This document shows, piece by piece, positions 1 through 11,365 of a stretch of DNA of 64,000 nucleotides (the first letter of the stretch is position 1; every line of letters begins with the position of its first letter). The translations under genes were made by a program, and so were the position numbers. The stretch comes from Cyclaneusma minus. Lineage: Eukaryota; Ascomycota; Leotiomycetes; Marthamycetales; Marthamycetaceae. The notes beneath the pieces were generated by a model. It had not been told where the DNA came from, searched no databases, and was given only the letters and a program-made list of their open reading frames with translations. The stretch spans positions 1,178,001 through 1,242,000 of the forward strand of contig JAKZHN010000003.1 in NCBI GenBank assembly GCA_037179335.1, in the 5' to 3' direction.

Positions 1-1
1 T

Positions 2-1347
2 GGGGAGAGCTTTGGGTGTCTCGAGAAGGGCGAGCTGCATGTATGCTTTGCTCTGTTCCTTCCCTCTATGTCTTACGACGAAGCCGAAAAAGGCCCAATT
101 TCACACTGACGGCGAATTTAGGAATGGGTCGAGGCCAGCTTCAAGTGGCTTAAGGTGTGTGTATTTCTGTGTATCTCCATTCGACTCCTTCCGCGGGAGA
201 GAGAAGAGATATTATGTTCGACTAGTGCTAACACCGATTGCAGGTCATGTCGATGATGGGAATCTTCATGAGGCTCTCTCCCCTAGATAAGATCCTGATC
301 GCTCTCACGCCCGCCTCTTTTAAGCAAAAGGAAGCTGATTTTACCAACTTCACGAGACAAAAGCTTGAGAAACGCCTCGCTCATAAGACGGAGCGTCCAG
401 ATTTGTACGTCTCTCACTTCTTTCCGTCTCCCTCTCCCCAATCGTTTCACGTAGACCGTCATATGAGCAGTGGAAAGTGCTTGCTGACGTAACGCAGCTT
501 CTCCCGAGCAGTCGAGAAAATGAATGATCCAGACGGCCAAACTTCTGCCGAGATGAACGCGAATGCTCCGATACTTATTCTAGCAGGCTCAGAAACATCC
601 GCCACAGCCCTCGACGGTATGATCTACTACCTCTGCCGAAACCCCTCCAAACTCTCTTTACTCTGTCGCGAAGTGCGCACCACCTTCACTGCTGAAGACC
701 CGATCACGGTCACTGCCATCGTGGAAAAGTGCAAATATCTGGACACCGTTGTTCACGAGGCCTTGCGACTGTTCCCGCCGGCGCCGACGGCGCTTTCCCA
801 GATGCGAGTTGTGCCCCCCGAGGGCCATGTGATTTGCGGAGCGTGGGTGCCGGGGGGCACAAAACTGAGTGCGAGTACCTATGCGGCGTTTCGTACCGAA
901 AAGCATTGGAGGGATGCAGAGATGTTTGTGCCGGAACGGTGGCTGGTTGGAGACAACAGCGACTTGAAAGGTACCGAGGGTAAATTGTTTGAGGAGACTG
1001 GAGACGAGCTTAAACCCAGTGAGGGAGCGTTGGAGACGGTGCAGGAGAAAGAGAAGGAGGACGGTAGAGGCATGTTGGATGAACTGCTTGGGGAGAATTG
1101 GCAGGCAGTGTGGGGAAAGTATCGGGATGATAAGAGAAAGACTGCACAGCCGTTTGGGCTGGGCCCAAGGGGGTGTATTGGAAAGACGCTGGCCTATGCT
1201 GAGATGAGGCTCATATTGGCAAGGTTCATTTTCAACTTTGATGTGGAGCTGGAGCCGGGAATGGAGAAGTGGATGGACGGAATGAAGTCATACACTGTGT
1301 GGGAGAAAACGCCATTGATGGTGAGATTGAAGCCAGTTGGAAAGTAA
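2..1347 (+). CDS. Cytochrome P450, C-terminal part (5' end outside window)
   Basis: This is the C-terminal part of a membrane-bound haem monooxygenase; the substrate is unknown. Inferred exons are 2-40, 122-154, 244-404 and 498-1347; they join in frame through GT-AG introns. The first visible exon encodes the SFGCLE segment common in fungal P450s. Further on are the I-helix oxygen-binding segment (AGSETS), the K-helix ExxR (EALRLFPP), the PERW motif and the haem loop FGLGPRGCIG with its cysteine ligand. About 50 acidic/charged residues are inserted between PERW and the haem loop, which is usually a short stretch. The gene converges on the rhodopsin gene at the edge of the carotenoid module. 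A role in oxidising carotenoids is possible but unsupported by sequence. Confidence 0.9.
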
Positions 1348-2137
1348 TAGTGGGACGGGGGTCACACTTTCTTTTGGAGGCTGTTCGGATGAGTTCTTTC
1401 CTGGTCTCGATGTTGGGTACCTGTAGTACACTGGGATCTGATAGGATTCTACAATACCTACTGATTTCCAAAAATTGAGCGCACAGTTCAAGTGTGATGA
1501 CAATTTACTGAACATCGGTCTGGGAACTGAAGTGTGGGGACAGTGAAGTGTGTCCAAGGAATCCATCCCTGCCTATCCAAAGGATAAGGTACTTTTGTCG
1601 AGGTCGGACTGTTGAAGACTAGAAATAACAGACGCTCGGAGGACATGGAGATCGTGGTCGGACTTGGATTTCCGTCAAAGCATATACTGGGTGCGGAATG
1701 AATCGAGAACGCATACTTCAAGCATCCCTTCCAAACCACAAGGAGACACCAAGTCGAAGGCAAGGATTGGGGGAAAAGACTGGCTGGGAGCAAACAGATC
1801 GTCAACGTGTCACGGTAGAGGGCGCGTCGCCAGGCATTGCAGAGTAGTGTACAGTCACATTACATTAACGTCCCCTGTTCCCAGCATTATTAAAGTGAAG
1901 TATTGTACTAGCGATGCCTAAGTAATCCAGGCAGAAATTCGTGCATCATCAACCATGCCATCCCAACCCAACAGGCCAGGAGGACGCCCATGAAAAGCAA
2001 CGAGATGAGACACCATCGAGCATCTCTCTTCTCCATAGAGCGGAGACTGACAACCGGAGATATCGCATCGACCAATTCAGGGGTATAGACGCGCGCGAAC
2101 GATTTTCAAACCGGTAATACCCATCCCCGAACCATGC
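1348..2137. other. Intergenic region, convergent 3' ends
   Basis: This stretch lies between the stop codons of the P450 (+) and the rhodopsin (-). It holds both 3' flanks. I see no convincing gene, RNA or repeat in it; short open frames here lack family features. Confidence 0.5.
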
Positions 2138-3155
2138 TTAGACAGCGGTGGTGTTGGTGGTTCCGGCAGGTCCCGTAACACCATCGTGAGCAACGCCGTT
2201 GTTGCCAGTCACACCAGTCTCAGTACCACCGACGCCGTGGTGAGCTCCCCGAGTAGCCTTCTCGCTGCGCTCGCTGCGGTCAATTGGGTCTTCGTAGTCG
2301 CGGATCGCCATTCCGAGCGTGGCAGGGTCGATGTTCCTGTGGCCCCACAACAAGAGAGCACCAAACACGGGCTTGGCCAGGATGTCCAGCACACCGTAGA
2401 ACACGGCTTCGGAGTCAGGAGCGATGACGTTACCACCCTCGGACACACCCCAGGCGATGGGGTAGATGAACCATAGTCCCATAGTCCAGACACCGCAGAG
2501 GAGGAAGGTTCTGGAGACGTTGGAGCCGAGAACGCGAGCGTGATTGCGTGCAACGAACACAACGTTGTAGGCGATACCGAAGAGGGCGAACATGGAGATG
2601 ACGAAGTAGCCCCATTTGTACGAGGAAGCGACCAAGGCACCGACCAGGCCGGTGATGATCATGATTTCATCGAGCATGAGGGTGTAGAGAATGGTGGGCC
2701 ATGGCATGCCTGCGGTGAGGAGCAGGTCAAGCAAGAGAAGCTTTGCGTGTTGTTAGAATCGATCTATCTGGAGGATCACGTGGGGAACTTACAGGAGTAG
2801 TGACAAACCAGTCGATGTAGCGGACGTAGAAGACCTCGCGGTAGAGACCGGCGACCTTGGGGCTTGAGCGGTGAAACTCGACGATGATGGCGGCGTAGCC
2901 CAAGTTCGAGGCCATCGTGAAGTAGGCGATGGTGGCCACGAAGGTGATGAGGGCGGTGATGTAGTGGAAGACGCGGTTGCGGCGAGGAACGCGTAAACTC
3001 ATGCCCAAGAAGATGAGGGTCGCGGCAGCCATGACAGCCGTCACGGCCCAGTACCAGTCGGAACCACGAGTGGTGATGTTGATGTTCGACGTGTTAGGGT
3101 AGTGGAAGACATTGGGGTTGGTGTGCAAGGCCTGGTTTCTCTTGTCGAGCTCCAT
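2138..3155 (-). CDS. carO: Microbial (type I) rhodopsin, CarO-like proton-pump type
   Basis: This is a seven-helix retinal protein of 321 residues, predicted to pump protons outward across a membrane in light. Exons are 3155-2793 and 2740-2138, separated by a 52-nt intron starting GTAAGT. Helix C reads RYIDWFVTTPLLLLD. D115, T119 and D126 match bacteriorhodopsin D85, T89 and D96, the residues of proton pumps such as Leptosphaeria rhodopsin. Helix G contains LDILAKPVFG with the Schiff-base lysine K244 and counter-ion D240. The tail after helix G is Gly/Thr-rich. The start ATG gives the N-terminal extension usual for fungal opsins. The gene sits in the same cluster as the retinal-forming and carotenoid genes, as in Fusarium. 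The pump assignment is inferred from motifs and has not been measured. Confidence 0.96.
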
Positions 3156-6100
3156 GGTGAAGGATGTTGCAGTATCGCTGCTTCGATGGATGTTTGGAGG
3201 TGTTGTTGACGATACCCGAGATGGATTGTGGAAGTGGAGGGATGTGTGAAGAGGACCAGAGGAATGGGGTGATGGGGATCAGGTATATGAGGAGGGAAAT
3301 GACGTGTCGAGGCTAGTGCTGGAAGCGTCCATCGGACGGAGGTGCTCGTGCTGTTGACTCCTACCTCATATCGAGTGGCCGACCGGCTAGTCCAGAAAGT
3401 GGCAGCGGCCAATGGGCAATCTGCGTCCCCATCGACCTTGCTTGACACACTTGGCTGCATTTAGGCACAGCTATGTTGATAACATTCATTGAATGCAGTT
3501 GCTGTCCACGAACTGAGTAAGTCGGTGGTACAGGGGGCATTCTAGACTGCCACATCGAGGCCTGTTGACTTCCTCGAATAGAGCAAATGACCTGGGTCCA
3601 AGAAGCTAGACTGCTGTACGCCGATCCATACAAAAGCTCCCCCCGAGACTCCACGAGGAGAAGCGCTTCCAAATCAAAACTTGCTTAGGCCCAAAAGCAT
3701 GACTCAACTTGATACACAGTCCATCGAACTGAACATAGCTTTCGCCTCGAAGCTTGCTATTCACAGTAAGCTCCACGACCCACACCGTTGTCGATTTATT
3801 GGTGGACTCAAGCTCCCTCTAGCGGTGCAGCGGTGCAGCGGTGCAGCGGGTCGCGACAGCTTGGGATGCGAGCTGTAGCAAACGGCCTAGTTTAATTGGA
3901 AAAGCTTGTTTGGAGCTCATCACGGCCTGCTGTCGTGCCCTTGCTTCGATGGAGTTCGCTCTTAGTGCCCGGACTGGAGTTTTGCTGGTGAGACGACTAT
4001 GTGGAAATTGAATGGGAGCTCCTCGAAGTGACGCACCGGCGGCAAGATATGTGACGATCTTCGAAAAAAGTCTCTCCATGTGAGCTCCAATTAAGCATCG
4101 ACAGGGGTGGTGCAGACAGACTCAAAGCGCCACCCGCCCCACTCCAGTCTCGGAAGTCTTGGATGCCACGGCGGCAACGCCATGAAAGGAGATGGCATTT
4201 TTGAGAATGTGCGATCGTGAACAGCAAGAGAGACGGGCGCCCTTACCAGCCTGCCACGCGTTCCGGGCCCGGCGACCATACAAGTGCTACCAACGGGTAT
4301 GACGTCTTGGCACTTGCTGATGCGCTGGAGCCTGGAGGTAGAAGCCGTGCTTTTGTTCTGGACCAAGCCCGACGTCGAAGTCGAAGGAACATGACGAAAG
4401 AGCGACTTACTGGAGAGTTGAGGCGTGCGTTGCGCTTGCAGGATGTTTATCTGTGACGTGACGCTCAGCATTCCGCAGCGCTCGAATTGGCCTCTGAAAG
4501 CGCGACGATAGGCAGCGGACCATCTCTCCGGCAAGTCCGACAAGGCAAAAGGCTTGTTTTGTGCGGGAACGGCCACCAACCGGAGCATTTGCAGCGGTCT
4601 TCTGAGGTCATGCATGATTCAAGGACCGAGAGGGAACGACGAAGCTGGAAGAGATATTGGAAGGCGCAGATGATGATCGAGACAAGACTGCAGGCGAATG
4701 CCATCATGTACAGGTGCCGGCAGTGGAAATAAAATGTCAGTGCTGCCGCTGCTCCCGATTCGGGTTCAATAGAGAATTGATGTAAGTACCTTCTTACAAG
4801 CTGAACAAGTCATCCCAAACCCCTTCGTCTTCGCATCACACAGCGTCGTCACCATGGGAGAATTTCCTTGCCAGATTCAATCAGACCCGTCTCTGCAGTT
4901 TCACATGAAATCCCATCATCATTTTTGCATCACATTTCCCTGTATTATTGTTCACGGCGTCACGCCCGGGAGAATTCCCATCTGAATCTTCGCCTTCACA
5001 TCACACCATTACCCTGAAAGTCCCCTGTCGGTACTGTCCATCAGAAAGCACATTTTCACGTTCCGGTGACTGATGAAAATTTGCCATCACCCCCAGCCCG
5101 TGCAGAAAACCCCACACAATTGAAGATCCCACCCATATGAAGATCTCATGATCTTCGAGGGCAGCGTGCCATTATTGGCTCCACCTCCAATCCTCGTCCA
5201 CTCCCCTCAGTCAGCACGTTGCATCCATGCATGTGCTCCGGCACTGCAACCCATCGAAAGTCCCATCACCATCACGAGATTCTGCACGTTCTTCCTGCCC
5301 GCCCAGTTGGATGCCACGATGTTTCTACTGTCTGATTCCATCTCCCGTCGCGTTAGAGGATTTCAAAACAACGGGGGGTATCATGAAAACTCCCTTCCCT
5401 AGAGATACATGTACTCCTCTTCGAGGCCAGAACAGGACAAGACGGCGCTCTCTGTTCGTTCAAGACATCGAATAGAAAAAGACAATGCTGCCTAGCCAAG
5501 TTAATTCCAACTCGACATCTAAAGACTAGACATCCACTTTCTGAAGACTAGACCTCTACTTTTCCCCTCTTTCCCCTCTTTCGTATCCATCCATTCTATT
5601 GTCCACACCTTTCAACGTTCCTGCACTGATTTTTGCGAGCGCTGCCGTTTCTGTAACTGACTGCTGTGTCTCCACCCCGCAAAAGCCATCTAGCCCGTCT
5701 TTGTGACTGCTTGTTCAGGTATGCATACCAGAGAGAGTCCAATGAACAATGCGAGCATTTGGATCTCAAGGCGTTCCGACGAGACATGGGTAGCGGAGAG
5801 ACAACGTGGATATAAAAAAAGGGGGGGCTTGCCGTGTCAGGAGCCATTGGATCGCTACTATCAGCCCTGCCTTTTCATCCACGGGTTCGAGCTGTAGGAC
5901 GAAAGTCCTCAGTCTCCATCTCAGTAATTTCGACCATCACACGTGAAGCAGAATAGCCCGAAATAGACGAAATATTTGAGCTACATGTACCACCTTACCT
6001 AGTTCCATCGTAAACTCAAAGTGCTCACCACCGTTCTGTCACCTCCAAAGCATCTCTTGTCAATCCTAAAAATACTGCTCTTAATCTTTTCTTTATAACT

Positions 6101-6392
6101 CTGGAAACGAAGCTATGAACTCAATTTACTAGCTTGACTTTCACTTCGTCATTCTGCATCTATCAAAACTTGGAGGTTTCGTAGTCTGCTCAAGGCGTCG
6201 TCGACATCTTCGCTTCCCCACCCCCTTTTTCATCACAACCGTAGCACCGAGCAGTGATCTCTTCTTCGCATTCGCATCTCCCAAATCAAGATGTCCAATT
6301 TGATGCATTCGCTTTCAAGATCCAGTTTGTCGTAAGGAAAAGGCGTATCCTATTACCCCAGCATTACCATATTACTACCCACAACCCCCCAC
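3156..6392. other. Long intergenic region between rhodopsin and carB
   Basis: These 3.2 kb contain the rhodopsin promoter on one side and the carB 3' flank on the other. A short GC-rich 8-bp tandem repeat is at 3822-3849. The part from about 4,800 to 6,300 is rich in CATC/CACC and pyrimidine tracts like fungal leader DNA. A possible lone first exon is at 6291-6331 on the plus strand (see findings). Open frames of up to 174 codons exist around 4.1-4.6 kb on the minus strand, but they show no recognisable domain. Confidence 0.4.
3822..3849 (+). repeat. 8-bp tandem repeat (GCGGTGCA unit)
   Basis: About 3.5 perfect copies of GCGGTGCA lie in the region upstream of the rhodopsin gene. This is a simple microsatellite-like tract and I assign no function to it. 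Confidence 0.8.
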
Positions 6393-8653
6393 TCAAGTAC
6401 TAAACCCCTCATTCAAGAACCCCAAAACCCCCAACCCACCCCTCCCCAGCAGCACAAGTATCACCGTCGTAAGCAGCGCCAACAAAACCATCTGAAAAGT
6501 GCTCACCATCACTCCCCCCTTAACCCTATCAATCTCCCTGTTCTGCCCCAATTCCCCCCCTTCCTTCCCCCCCACCCCACCCAACTCACTCATCCGAACC
6601 CGCTCCTCAATCCGCGTATCCCACGGTACCCTCACCCCCAAACCCTCACACACAGCCTCGGCAACCAGTCTCGCCCCCGCCAACACAATCGGCACGCCCG
6701 TCCCCGGCTGCGTACTCGCCCCCACGAAATAAACATTCTCATACCCGCGTCCCGTCAACCCGGGTAATCCCAAACCTGCCACATTCCACCCTTCATGACG
6801 GATCTTGGGTCGGAAAGATAATACGTTGAAAAAGGAATGCGAAAGGCCGAGGATACTGCCACGATGAAGATTGAATTTGTCGCGCCACGTAAAGGGGTCG
6901 TTGATGATTTCGTGCGAGATTGCTGATGCTAGTTCGTGCGGTTCAATGCCGATGCGTGAGCTCACCGTGGAGATGATTTTCGCGCGCGTGTCGGCGATGA
7001 TTTGCTCCCAGTCCAGCTCTTTGCTGATTCCCTCGTCGGAGGAAGAAGAGGATGATTGGAGATGGCCGACGGGAACTAAAACGATAATGCTGTCGCGACC
7101 GGGGGGTGCGGCAGAGGGGTCGATGCGAGAGGGGACGTTGACGTAGAAGCTGGGTTCGACGGGGATAGATTGGTCTTTGAAGATAGAGTCGAACGACTCG
7201 CGGTAGTGGTCGGCGAGGAAGATGTTGTGGGTGTTTAATTGGGGGATGGTGCGGTTCATGGACCAGTAGAAACTAATCGAACTACAGGAACCGGCACGCT
7301 GTTGGAGAGATTTGGCGTAGGCTGATCGTGCTGGTGGTGATAGGGTCGAGCGTTTGGTGATAGAGTCGTTGCGAGCTTTGCCGTTTGAGTAATTCCCGTT
7401 GCTTGATCCGTTGCTTGAGCTGGCGCTGGAAGAGGGGCGTGACGGAGAGCCAGGCGAGGAAAATAGGTTGTTGTAGGCCCATACCAAATCTGCGTTCACA
7501 ACTACCACATCTGCCTTGTATTCCATCCCATTTTCGCACAAAACCCCCTCGGCCCTGCCCCCCTTTTTGTCCACCAACACCCGTTCCACCCCACACCCCA
7601 ACCTATATTCTACACCCTCCCTCTCTCCCACATCCACAATTTTCTGCACCACCGTATGAAAGCCACCTTTGGGATACCACACGCCCTCAGCCAACTCCGT
7701 ATATTGCAGCAAACTATACGTTCCCGGTGCCTCAAACGGACTCATCCCCATATACATACTCGCAAACGTAAACACCCTTCTCAGCCTCTCCGTTTTGAAA
7801 TATTTACTCGCGCGAGCATATATGCTTTCGAAGGGGTGGAGTTGTATTACGTTGGAGAGGAAAGAGGGACGGAAGAGTGCGGTGATGGAGGGAAATGATT
7901 TGTTGAGTACTTCGCGGACGGAGAGTGTGTAGTGCTGGTGTGATTCGGAGAGGAAGGAGAGGTAGCGGGCGAAACCAGCTGTGCCTATACGTAATGCATG
8001 TCTTAGCATTGCGATTAAAATATTTTTGTTCCAAAGAAAGGGGTAGGAGGTGTAGATACCTTCGAATCGGCAGATTTCAGCACGCATAATGTCCAGCGAT
8101 GTGCTCAAGCGAAACTTCTCGCCATCTGCAAAATGCAAGGTATAGTTCGGTTCGCATTTTCGGAACTCCAGTCCCTCCGCCTCAACAGACGTTCCTAGAT
8201 CTGCGAATGTGCTGTGGAATAAATGCGGTAGTAGGAGAAGAGATGGACCTTGGTCGAATCGCTATATTTTCCTTCATGTTAGAAGAACCTCCACCAATGC
8301 TTTGGCTGAAATAAGGACTGGATCACTGGGACATAGGGGAAATAGGGAGAGATATAATGGAAATACGGACATGGCCTTCATGAGTAAGTAAACTGCAACG
8401 CCCTCCTGTGAAGTCGTTCTTCTCGAATACTGTGACAGCGAAGCCGGCTTTTGCAAGGCGGGCTGCGACTGCGACGCCGCCCACTCCTGCGCCTGTGGAT
8501 TCGATGTGTTAGCATGCTTTCTCAACGAATTCGCATATGACAATCTGAAATAGAGACAATATGGGGAGTTGCAAACAGATATCATGGATTGACGAAGAAC
8601 CGGAAGTCCGCACCTACGACTATCGCAGTCGGTTTCTTATTCTTCTCAGCCAT
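6393..8653 (-). CDS. carB: Phytoene desaturase / carotene dehydrogenase
   Basis: This FAD enzyme of about 651 residues introduces double bonds into phytoene to give lycopene and related carotenes. Inferred exons are 8653-8614, 8492-8371, 8261-8060 and 7984-6393. The N-terminus has the dinucleotide-binding GAGVGG (residues 14-19), followed by GGRCS and FDQGPSLLLLP. The C-terminus has the signature GASTQPGTGVP and a hydrophobic tail near VLLALLTTVILVLL. The family (AL-1, CarB) is usually about 540-600 residues; the extra length is mostly a Ser/Asn-rich insertion at about residues 297-335. Intron 2 starts with the unusual GTCCGT. Intron 3 (8059-7985) is 75 nt, a multiple of three, and has no stop codon. 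The gene lies next to carRA on the same strand. Confidence 0.95.
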
Positions 8654-9357
8654 TGCTACTCCTCCTCTTCGTCAATTTCTGCTCTTTATTGCAAGTCCTT
8701 CCTCGCCTTCCAGTCTTTTGCTTCAGTCCTTCTCGGGTTCAATTCATCCAGTTCATTCAGTTCGTTCAGTCGTTTGAGAAGAGTTCACGAGAAGAGTTCA
8801 CGAAGAAATCACATGTTGACATAAACCACAGTCCAGCTCAAGTCTCGTCACGCTTGTCCGACCTTCCGGAGACGCTCAGACCACTCGTCGGCCGATCATG
8901 ACGCGCTGATCCCCCGGTCTTGGAAACGGCATCGGAGATGTCACCGAATTGCGAATACGATCCACAGAGCTCCACAACCACGTCGTGTTGCGCGAGTCAA
9001 GGCACCGTCGATATCGTACCACGGTGCCACCAGATAACGGATTCAACGGAATGGGAGATGTGGGACATGTTGTGCTTCTTTGTGGGATTTGTGATGATCA
9101 GGGGGAGAGGGATTTGGAGAGGAGCGATGTGGGAAGAGCGATTGTGAGAAGCGTTTTGAGGAGATTCAACTTTCAAGATGGCAAAACAATGTCCATGAGC
9201 GCAAGAGCGCATAGAGCATAGATATTACGATCTCCCTATGCCTCCCTGCTGCCAATAAAACATCCAACCGAGGACCCCTTCAATGTTGAATGATTCATAG
9301 AACAAAAATCTTTGATGGTATACCAACCCGCAAACAACCAGAATCAAGTTCACTGTT
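8654..9357. promoter_or_regulatory. carB promoter / carRA 3' flank
   Basis: This 704-bp gap lies between the carRA stop and the carB start, both on the minus strand, so it should hold the carB promoter. GATC occurs at 8894, 8908 and 8959, three times within about 70 bp and 240-310 bp upstream of the carB ATG. Paired GATC is the core of White-Collar-type light-response elements in fungi. Photoinduction is therefore a reasonable inference but is not proven. Confidence 0.4.
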
Positions 9358-11365
9358 TTAAACCTGACTCAACGCCCTCCAAGCAACCCTCACCCTCCTT
9401 GCCCGCGGTACCGTCGCCCTCCCCTCCCTATTCACAAAACCCTCCTTCCCCTTTCCTCCTCCCTCCCCACTCAAGGTTCCTTTACCAGCCTCGCACTCAT
9501 TCATCACCCTTCCAATCTCCATATAACTCTCAACCGCCACCCTCATCGCGCCCCTAGCCTCCATTGGCAAGCTCTCCAACGCATCCTTCGCTTCCTCATA
9601 GATCCCAAAAGCCTTCACCAACAACCTTTCCCTCAACTCCCCAACCGTCTCTCCTCTTGGACATTGAATAATATCCTTTTCGCTCAAGTTTTTCTCGGCG
9701 AGCCAGGAAGAGGGAATGTACACGCGTGCGAGTTTCGCATCTACAGAGATGTCGCGAGCAATATTCACGTATTGTAGCGCAACGCCCATGCGCGCTCCTG
9801 AATCCACCAGAAACTGTTTGCGCTTGGCGATCTTTTCGGAGTCGCTGGAAGTGAGAGTGGCAGCTGAGGTGGAAGGAGCAACTTGATAGTGACAAAATAC
9901 AAGTTGCAACACAAGCTCGGCGACTGTGCCGGCGACGCGCGAAGCGTAGAGTTCGAGGGCGGAGGAGTCGGTTATGGGGAAGGAGTTGGGGAATTCGAGG
10001 TCGGTTTTGAAGCCTTCGAGGAGGTCGTAGAGGGGTTTGGCGGGGAGGAGGTGGGTGGGGAGGAGGACGAGGGATGATTGAGTTGGGGTAGGGAAGTTTT
10101 TGCGGATATAATCTGCTTTTGCTTGGTCTGGAGTGAGGGTCTTGGGAGAGATGGGGGATTTTAGAGACGTGGAGCTGCGGGAATAGGAGAGGTCGAGGAA
10201 GGTGGTGAGGTGGCGGATCCAGAGTTCAGCTTCGGATTTCGAGGACGCGTTGTCGATGAGATCGTCGGCTACGCGGCAGAAGGAATAACTTAAATGGGTG
10301 TTAGTATGAAGGGGATGTATTTGAGGATGAGAAGGGGGCTGAGCGAAAGGTGGACAAGATCTTACAGTAGGACCAAGTCAATTCGCAGGCGTCCTGAAAA
10401 GACAGAACTTGCAAGGTAGAAACTACGACTCTTCTTCTGCAGCCTCGACACAGCGTCTTTCATGCCATTAATACGCTCCATATCATAGTCCCTGGGGTGT
10501 ACCAAAAGCGCGCGGACCATCATTACTGGTGTTGGTAAAGGAGGTACCTCGGTGAATAACGACGGAAAAGATTCGAGTATGGCTACCGCCTGTTCAAATG
10601 CGACCAGTCCAAACACTATAAGCATATTGGTCATGAGGAAAAAGATTGCTTCCTCAATCTCGAAACCACTCCATAACGTCGCGCCCAGCTTCGTCCCGGA
10701 CGAGATCGACCATGTTCCTTTTTGCAATGCCAGCGTATCAACGACCCATAGGAAAAATGTGGGAATAGCGATTGGTCCCAGAGTGTTGATGAGCGGAAGA
10801 GCAAGTAGGAACTGGTAGGCCAAGGTCCATAAAAGCAGAATGAACGGTCCGGCCCAGACGAGAATCAGTCCGAGATAGAAGCCTTCTCCCTGCTTTCGGA
10901 CATGGTAGACGCCGTATAGAATGGCGGCGATAGTCACAGCTTGGCCGAGCCGCAAGTACCCGCTGCGCCTCGTCCCAAGCAAATAAATCGGCTTGAAGGC
11001 GAACTTGCTGAGCAGCAGGTAGATCAACGAGGTGTTGTAGGTCTGGATGAAGAAGAAAAAGACTTCTTCAAGCGGGATATCGAAGAGCGTAGGCCCGACT
11101 ATCACATTCGGCGGGTAGGTCCATATTCCGCGGCGGATCAGATAGGAGTCCCATGGCGTCGTCGCAGTGACGGCAATGAATATCAGGAACAATATTTTGT
11201 AGACATCGAGCTTCGTGAGCAGCGGCCGGTAGAGCAGGGTCAGGGCGATTGCCGGCGGGATGTTGTACTTGAGGTGGCTGCGATTTGAGTTAGTCTTCGT
11301 CAGTTTGCCGCTCGGCCGGGTTTCTTGGAGTCCTCGACTTACACCAGCGCATAATCGTAGCCCAT
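9358..11365 (-). CDS. carRA: Bifunctional lycopene cyclase / phytoene synthase
   Basis: This protein of about 621 residues joins two geranylgeranyl diphosphates into phytoene (C-terminal domain) and cyclises lycopene ends (N-terminal membrane domain). Exons are 11365-11343, 11277-10366 and 10288-9358. The N-terminus starts MGYDYALV, then HLKYNIPP, then a series of hydrophobic helices of the heterodimeric-type lycopene cyclase, with WDSYLIRRGIW and the LEEVFFF segment. The synthase half has KKSRSFYLASSVF, the aspartate motif RVADDLID spanning the last splice junction, and the second motif NIARDISVDAKLARVYIP. Length and domain order match CarRA/AL-2. The gene is divergent from the carX-like gene and co-oriented with carB. 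Confidence 0.96.

Noticed and set aside
4091..4615. Minus-strand frame of 174 codons between rhodopsin and carB
   Set aside because: There is no recognisable motif, no clear start context, and overlapping frames of similar length lie on the other strand.
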